A stretch of 47,806 nt of DNA, from assembly GCA_963603365.1 (NCBI GenBank), contig CAVCMI010000034.1, positions 1 through 47,806 on the forward strand. Reading direction: 5' to 3'. Source of the stretch: F23-D06 sp963603365. GTDB lineage: Bacteria > Bacteroidota > Bacteroidia > Bacteroidales > WCHB1-69. Under the pieces are notes generated by a model. The model was given only the letters and a program-made list of their open reading frames with translations, did no database searches and was not told the origin of the DNA. The position numbers were made by a program, and so were the translations under genes. This document shows, in pieces, positions 44,185 through 47,806 of the stretch. Numbering within the stretch: position 1 is the first letter of the stretch; every line of letters starts with the position of its first letter.

Positions 44185-45581
44185 ACTACCGTAAAAAACT
44201 GCTGCTGGCCTTTTTGGCGATCTTCTTCGTTTACGCACTTGTCATAGTGGGGCTGCAGATACGAAAAGAGAAAGAGTATCAGACCGATAGCCAAAAAGAG
44301 GTGTTGCATACCTATGCCTTGATGACGGAGAAGATGCTGCGTGACTCTATCCGCGAAGACTCCATCCTGACCTTTTTGCCTTTTGACGTGCGCTTGTCTG
44401 TCATAGGGAAAGATGGCCGGCTGATTTATGACAACGTGTCGGTCAATCTGTCTGAAAACCACTCCGAACGCCCGGAAGTAAGCGCAGCAAAACTGGCCGG
44501 CGAAGGCTACGCCATAAGAGAATCAGCATCCACGGGGAAAGAGTACCTCTACTATGCACGGCAACAAAAGGACGGAACCTGTCTGCGTCTGGCACTGCCG
44601 TACGTGATACGCTGGCTCGACTTCGTACACGGCAGCAATGTAATGCTCTACGTCGTGGTATTCTTGTTCTTCATCACCCTGCTCATACTGGTGCTGATGA
44701 CCGACAAATTCGGGAATGTGATGCAAACCTTGACCGACTTTGCCACCGATGCAGAAAAAGGACACGTTGACTATTCAAACGTCCACTTCCCAGACACCTA
44801 TTCGGGTGAAATCGGACAGAAAATCATCTCGCTGTACCAGCAACTGGAAAAAAGCAAAGAGCAGACCATCCTCGAAAAAGACCGCAACCGCCTTATGAAG
44901 CAGGAGATGACCAACAACATCGCACACGAGCTCAAAACGCCCGTCAGCAGCATTAGAGGCTATTTGGAACTGCTTTTAGAGAAAACGGACATCGCTCCCG
45001 AAAAGCAACGCTTTTTTATAGAGCGTTCGTACGCACAGACCTTGCGCCTCTCTGACCTGATACAAGACGTGTCGCTGATTACAAAACTGGAAGAGTCGTC
45101 GGAACTGTTCCCAAAAGAGAAACTTGATGTGAAAGCCGTTTTTGAAGAGGCTGCCGAAGAATGGAACGAAGCCTTTCTGGAAAAACACATCATGGTTGAA
45201 GACCGGCTGCCCGACAAGATGTTTCTGGCGGGAAATCACAGTTTGCTTTTCGCAATATTCCGCAACCTTATCGAGAATGCGGTGAAATATGCAGGTCCAG
45301 GCATCTCCATCGTCATTGAATGTATTGACACTAACGAACTCGAATATCGGCTGCGTTTTTACGACACAGGCACAGGGGTGCAAGACTGTTATTTGGAAAA
45401 GATTTTCGACCGTTTTGTACGGATTGACCCGGGCAGAAGCCGGAAAAACGGTGGCACAGGGCTCGGACTTGCCATCGTCAAGCATGCCGTCCAGTTCCAT
45501 GGCGGTACCATCAAGGCCTCCAACCGCACAGCAGGGGGCTTGTCCTTTGATTTTACCCTCTCAAGAGGTGCGCCCCGCTGA
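44181..45581 (+). CDS. sensor histidine kinase
   Basis: The 466-residue protein has a membrane segment at about 7-27, an extracytoplasmic region to about 150 and a second membrane segment at 155-175. A HAMP-like linker with coiled coil comes next. The phosphoacceptor His249 lies in IAHELKTPVSSIRGY, and the ATPase domain has FRNLIENAVKYA, DTGTGVQDCY and GGTGLGLAIVK. It phosphorylates the response regulator encoded just upstream. The sensor region resembles that of PhoR-like kinases only in layout, so the signal is unknown. Confidence 0.95.
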   Translation: MNYRKKLLLAFLAIFFVYALVIVGLQIRKEKEYQTDSQKEVLHTYALMTEKMLRDSIREDSILTFLPFDVRLSVIGKDGRLIYDNVSVNLSENHSERPEVSAAKLAGEGYAIRESASTGKEYLYYARQQKDGTCLRLALPYVIRWLDFVHGSNVMLYVVVFLFFITLLILVLMTDKFGNVMQTLTDFATDAEKGHVDYSNVHFPDTYSGEIGQKIISLYQQLEKSKEQTILEKDRNRLMKQEMTNNIAHELKTPVSSIRGYLELLLEKTDIAPEKQRFFIERSYAQTLRLSDLIQDVSLITKLEESSELFPKEKLDVKAVFEEAAEEWNEAFLEKHIMVEDRLPDKMFLAGNHSLLFAIFRNLIENAVKYAGPGISIVIECIDTNELEYRLRFYDTGTGVQDCYLEKIFDRFVRIDPGRSRKNGGTGLGLAIVKHAVQFHGGTIKASNRTAGGLSFDFTLSRGAPR

Positions 45582-45632
45582 AACCTTAGCACAGAGAATC
45601 CCGCCCGCCGCGCTGTTTGCTTCCTATGCCTT

Positions 45633-45655
45633 TTATAACTTTCCAAGTTGAACTT
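45633..45655 (+). repeat. short dispersed repeat with palindromic core, copy 2
   Basis: Copy of 38075-38097 with one difference in 23 bases, including the palindrome AAGTTGAACTT at 45645-45655. It lies between the kinase gene and the terminator, with no TAnnTTTG element downstream, so in this copy it does not look like a promoter. The rest of 45582-45751 shows no gene. Confidence 0.58.
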
Positions 45656-45751
45656 GTGAATAAGTTCAGGTGTTCGCCGCCCGCACCGACCACCTGATGT
45701 TGCTACATGGTACGCCGCAATAGCAAAGACTCCTATTTTAACTCCCGTACT

Positions 45752-45792
45752 AAAAAAAGACAGTGTCCGTTTTCGGACGCTGTCTTTTTTTT
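45752..45792. terminator. bidirectional terminator between the kinase gene and atpC
   Basis: Seven As, GACAGTGTCCG, a TTTT loop, CGGACGCTGTC and eight Ts form an 18-base stem with one G-T pair. It has T tracts when read on either strand, and lies between two converging genes, so it stops transcription from both sides. Confidence 0.9.
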
Positions 45793-45844
45793 GTGGTATA
45801 AGCACGCCACAACGAATTGTAAGACGTGCCGGATGTATTATCTT

Positions 45845-46084
45845 CTATTCGGCGAGCACGAGCAGGTTGTTTTTCCGCACTTCAGCTACACCGCCGTTAA
45901 TGTCGAAGTATTGTGTGGTTTCATTTTCGTCCTGTATTTTGATGCGGCCTTTTTGGAGAGCCGCCACCAGCGGAGCGTGATTCTCCAGAACTTCAAACAA
46001 CCCATCGACACCAGGAAACTGTGCCAAAGAGACTTTTCCGGAAAAAACCGTCTTGTCGGGTGTTCTGATTTCCAAGTTCATCAT
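45845..46084 (-). CDS. atpC: ATP synthase F1 epsilon subunit, short form
   Basis: The 79-residue protein is the N-terminal beta sandwich of epsilon only (PDKTVFSGKVSLAQFPGVDGLFEVLENHAPLVAAL, in parts). The C-terminal helical hairpin of about 50 residues, which inhibits ATP hydrolysis in other bacteria, is absent. That short form is usual in Bacteroidota. It lies 8 bases after atpD stops. The start may be either of two adjacent ATG codons. Confidence 0.92.
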   Translation of the reverse strand: MMNLEIRTPDKTVFSGKVSLAQFPGVDGLFEVLENHAPLVAALQKGRIKIQDENETTQYFDINGGVAEVRKNNLLVLAE

Positions 46085-46092
46085 AACGGCAT

Positions 46093-47598
46093 CTATTTAG
46101 CGGAAGCAAGTTCTTTTTTGCCCTTTTCAATGGCCTCTTCAATAGTTCCGACGAGGTTGAAAGCCGTTTCGGGGAGATCGTCCACTTTGCCGTCAAGAAT
46201 CATATTGAATCCCTTGATGGTATCTTCAATCTTCACGAATTTGCCCGGAATGCCCGTAAACTGCTCGGCCACATGGAACGGCTGCGACATAAAGCGCTGC
46301 ACACGGCGGGCACGCTGTACGGTTTTGCGATCCTCTTCTGAAAGTTCTTCCATACCAAGGATGGCGATAATGTCTTGAAGTTCCTTATAACGTTGCAGGC
46401 ACTCTTTCACGCGCTGTGCGGTGCGGTAATGCTCCTCGCCGACAATGTCGGGAGACAGGATTCGGGAGGTGGAGTCCAGCGGGTCAACAGCCGGGTAAAT
46501 GCCGAGTTCAGCAATTTTTCGGCTCAGCACCGTCGTAGCGTCCAAGTGGGAGAACGTAGTTGCGGGAGCAGGGTCCGTCAAGTCGTCGGCAGGCACATAA
46601 ATGGCTTGTACGGAGGTGATGGATCCGCGTTTCGTAGAGGTGATGCGCTCCTGCATAGTTCCCATTTCTGTGGCGAGCGTAGGCTGGTAACCGACAGCGG
46701 AGGGCATACGTCCCAACAAAGCGGAGACCTCAGAGCCGGCTTGCGTAAAACGGAAGATGTTGTCCACGAAAAACAGAATGTCACGGCCACCGGTGTTTTC
46801 ATCGCCATCGCGGTAACCCTCGGCTACGGTCAATCCTGAAAGGGCGACTCTGGCACGCGCTCCGGGCGGTTCGTTCATCTGACCGAAAACCAGTGTGGCC
46901 TGCGATTTCGCCAATTCGTTTTTGTCAATCTTGGAAAGGTCCCAGCCGCCCTCTTTCATGCTTTTGAGGAACTCGTCGCCATAGCGTATGACACCCGACT
47001 CAATCATCTCACGCAGCAGGTCATTGCCCTCGCGGGTACGTTCTCCGACACCGGTAAATACCGTCATGCCGCCGTAGTTTTTGGCGATATTGTTGATCAT
47101 TTCCATAATCAACACCGTTTTGCCGACGCCGGCGCCGCCGAAAAGACCGATTTTACCACCTTTGGAGTAGGGCTCTATCAAGTCAATAACCTTTATGCCC
47201 GTGTAGAACACCTCCTGCGAGGTGGAAAGATTGTCGAAAGTGGGCGGGTCGCGGTGAATGTCGCTGCGTTTCTTGGAGTCGATAGGGCCAATGCCGTCAA
47301 TGCTGTTCCCTATCACGTTGAGAAGACGACCGTTGATGTTTTCTGTCGGCATCGTAATCATACGTCCTGTCATCGTCACCTCCATTCCGCGATGAAGACC
47401 ATCGGTTGAATCCATAGAGATGCAGCGCATAGTGTTCTCACCGATATCCTGCTCACATTCGAGAACCAGCTTGTCGCCGTTTTCTTTTACAACTTCAAGC
47501 GCGTCGTAGATGTTAGGCAGCGTGCAGTTTTCTTCAAACTGCACATCGACCACTGCGCCTATGATCTGCAATATTTTTCCTTTTACTGTTTCTGACAT
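46093..47598 (-). CDS. atpD: ATP synthase F1 beta subunit
   Basis: The catalytic subunit of the F1Fo ATP synthase. The 501-residue protein has the Walker A motif GGAGVGKT at 154-161 and GERTREGNDL near 183-192, with the DELSEED-like loop reading MEELSEED near 403-410. The length is slightly above the E. coli subunit. It is transcribed with atpC. No other ATP synthase genes are in this window: downstream lies a terminator and upstream a divergent tRNA gene. Confidence 0.97.
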   Translation of the reverse strand: MSETVKGKILQIIGAVVDVQFEENCTLPNIYDALEVVKENGDKLVLECEQDIGENTMRCISMDSTDGLHRGMEVTMTGRMITMPTENINGRLLNVIGNSIDGIGPIDSKKRSDIHRDPPTFDNLSTSQEVFYTGIKVIDLIEPYSKGGKIGLFGGAGVGKTVLIMEMINNIAKNYGGMTVFTGVGERTREGNDLLREMIESGVIRYGDEFLKSMKEGGWDLSKIDKNELAKSQATLVFGQMNEPPGARARVALSGLTVAEGYRDGDENTGGRDILFFVDNIFRFTQAGSEVSALLGRMPSAVGYQPTLATEMGTMQERITSTKRGSITSVQAIYVPADDLTDPAPATTFSHLDATTVLSRKIAELGIYPAVDPLDSTSRILSPDIVGEEHYRTAQRVKECLQRYKELQDIIAILGMEELSEEDRKTVQRARRVQRFMSQPFHVAEQFTGIPGKFVKIEDTIKGFNMILDGKVDDLPETAFNLVGTIEEAIEKGKKELASAK

Positions 47599-47644
47599 AG
47601 GGTTGAGTATTTATGTAGCTATAATGCTCTTTTTAATGAGCCGC

Positions 47645-47652
47645 CAAAGATA
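47645..47652 (-). promoter_or_regulatory. atpD promoter -7 element
   Basis: TATCTTTG on the minus strand, followed by GC, 46 bases before the atpD ATG, in a run of As and Ts. No clear TTG element at the usual distance. Confidence 0.55.
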
Positions 47653-47701
47653 AAAAAAAAGGAGCGTCTGAAAGCCTGAAAAAATTTTTTTTGAAAAAAA
47701 G

Positions 47702-47730
47702 TTGCAGCAATGAAAAAAAGTGTATTTTTG
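47702..47730 (+). promoter_or_regulatory. tRNA-Gly promoter
   Basis: TTG at 47702-47704 and TATTTTTG at 47723-47730 with an 18-base spacer, 15 bases before the tRNA. Confidence 0.72.
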
Positions 47731-47745
47731 CAGCCGTCAAACCAA

Positions 47746-47806
47746 GCGGAAGTAGCTCAGTTGGTAGAGCACAACCTTGCCAAGGTTGGGGTCGCGAGTT
47801 CGAGTC
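47746..47806 (+). tRNA. tRNA-Gly (GCC), cut by the window edge
   Basis: The visible 61 bases give the acceptor start GCGGAAG, D arm GCTC...GAGC, anticodon stem CAACC/GGTTG with loop TTGCCAA (anticodon GCC at 47779-47781), and the T arm as far as TTCGAGTC. The 3' end lies beyond the window. Confidence 0.92.

Overview
The window is chromosomal DNA of a member of the Bacteroidota, most likely order Bacteroidales. Three things point there. Promoters match the phylum-specific sigma consensus (a TTG element, about 18-21 bases, then TAnnTTTG) at some fifteen places. One secreted protein has a type IX secretion (T9SS) C-terminal sorting domain. The gene set is typical of the group: an M64 peptidase, a GH3/beta-lactamase fusion, DUF2723, an NBP35-like Mrp protein, and a very short ATP synthase epsilon subunit. 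I cannot resolve family or genus. Most of the window is ordinary housekeeping DNA, with three broken genes and one AT-richer block of unrecognised genes.

Layout. 1-1050: AT-rich non-coding DNA, then a cytosine-5 DNA methyltransferase remnant that has lost its catalytic motif. 1146-9088, plus strand: radA, an RseC-like protein, a 77-residue unknown protein, a 968-residue GH3/beta-lactamase fusion, tsaB, a UspA-like protein and an M64 metallopeptidase. 9110-9574: a decayed DUF4143 ATPase. 9743-11890, minus: the methylmalonyl-CoA mutase large subunit, divergent from a plus-strand run of a lipoprotein peptidyl-prolyl isomerase, pheS, a DUF2723 membrane protein, elbB and aroK (12011-18633).

18796-18957 holds a good promoter, a 27-codon phenylalanine-rich reading frame and mutually exclusive hairpins that look like an orphaned leader. 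After it come two AT-richer unknown genes: a lipoprotein and a protein built of two copies of a beta-rich module. A DUF2147 protein and an HdeD-like membrane protein follow (to 22934).

22937-37652 is mostly minus strand: a flippase, then (past a plus-strand tRNA with CAT anticodon) a run of mrp, thyA, pgk, manC and a TonB-dependent receptor, a T9SS cargo protein, and parE with ileS. 37721-37908 is the scar of an outer-membrane protein gene. 38196-45581 holds a secreted nuclease, wecB, a patatin and a ZIP transporter, a membrane acyltransferase, and a two-component pair. A bidirectional terminator separates the last from atpC-atpD (minus), and the right edge cuts a tRNA-Gly.

Functional themes are translation (pheS, ileS, tsaB, two tRNAs), DNA maintenance (radA, parE, thyA), envelope and surface chemistry (GH3/beta-lactamase, flippase, wecB, manC, acyltransferase, TonB receptor, T9SS cargo) and energy metabolism (pgk, methylmalonyl-CoA mutase, F1 ATPase). 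I found no CRISPR array, prophage, complete insertion sequence or replication origin. The most unusual items are the leader-like structure at 18796-18957 and the unknown gene pair beside it.
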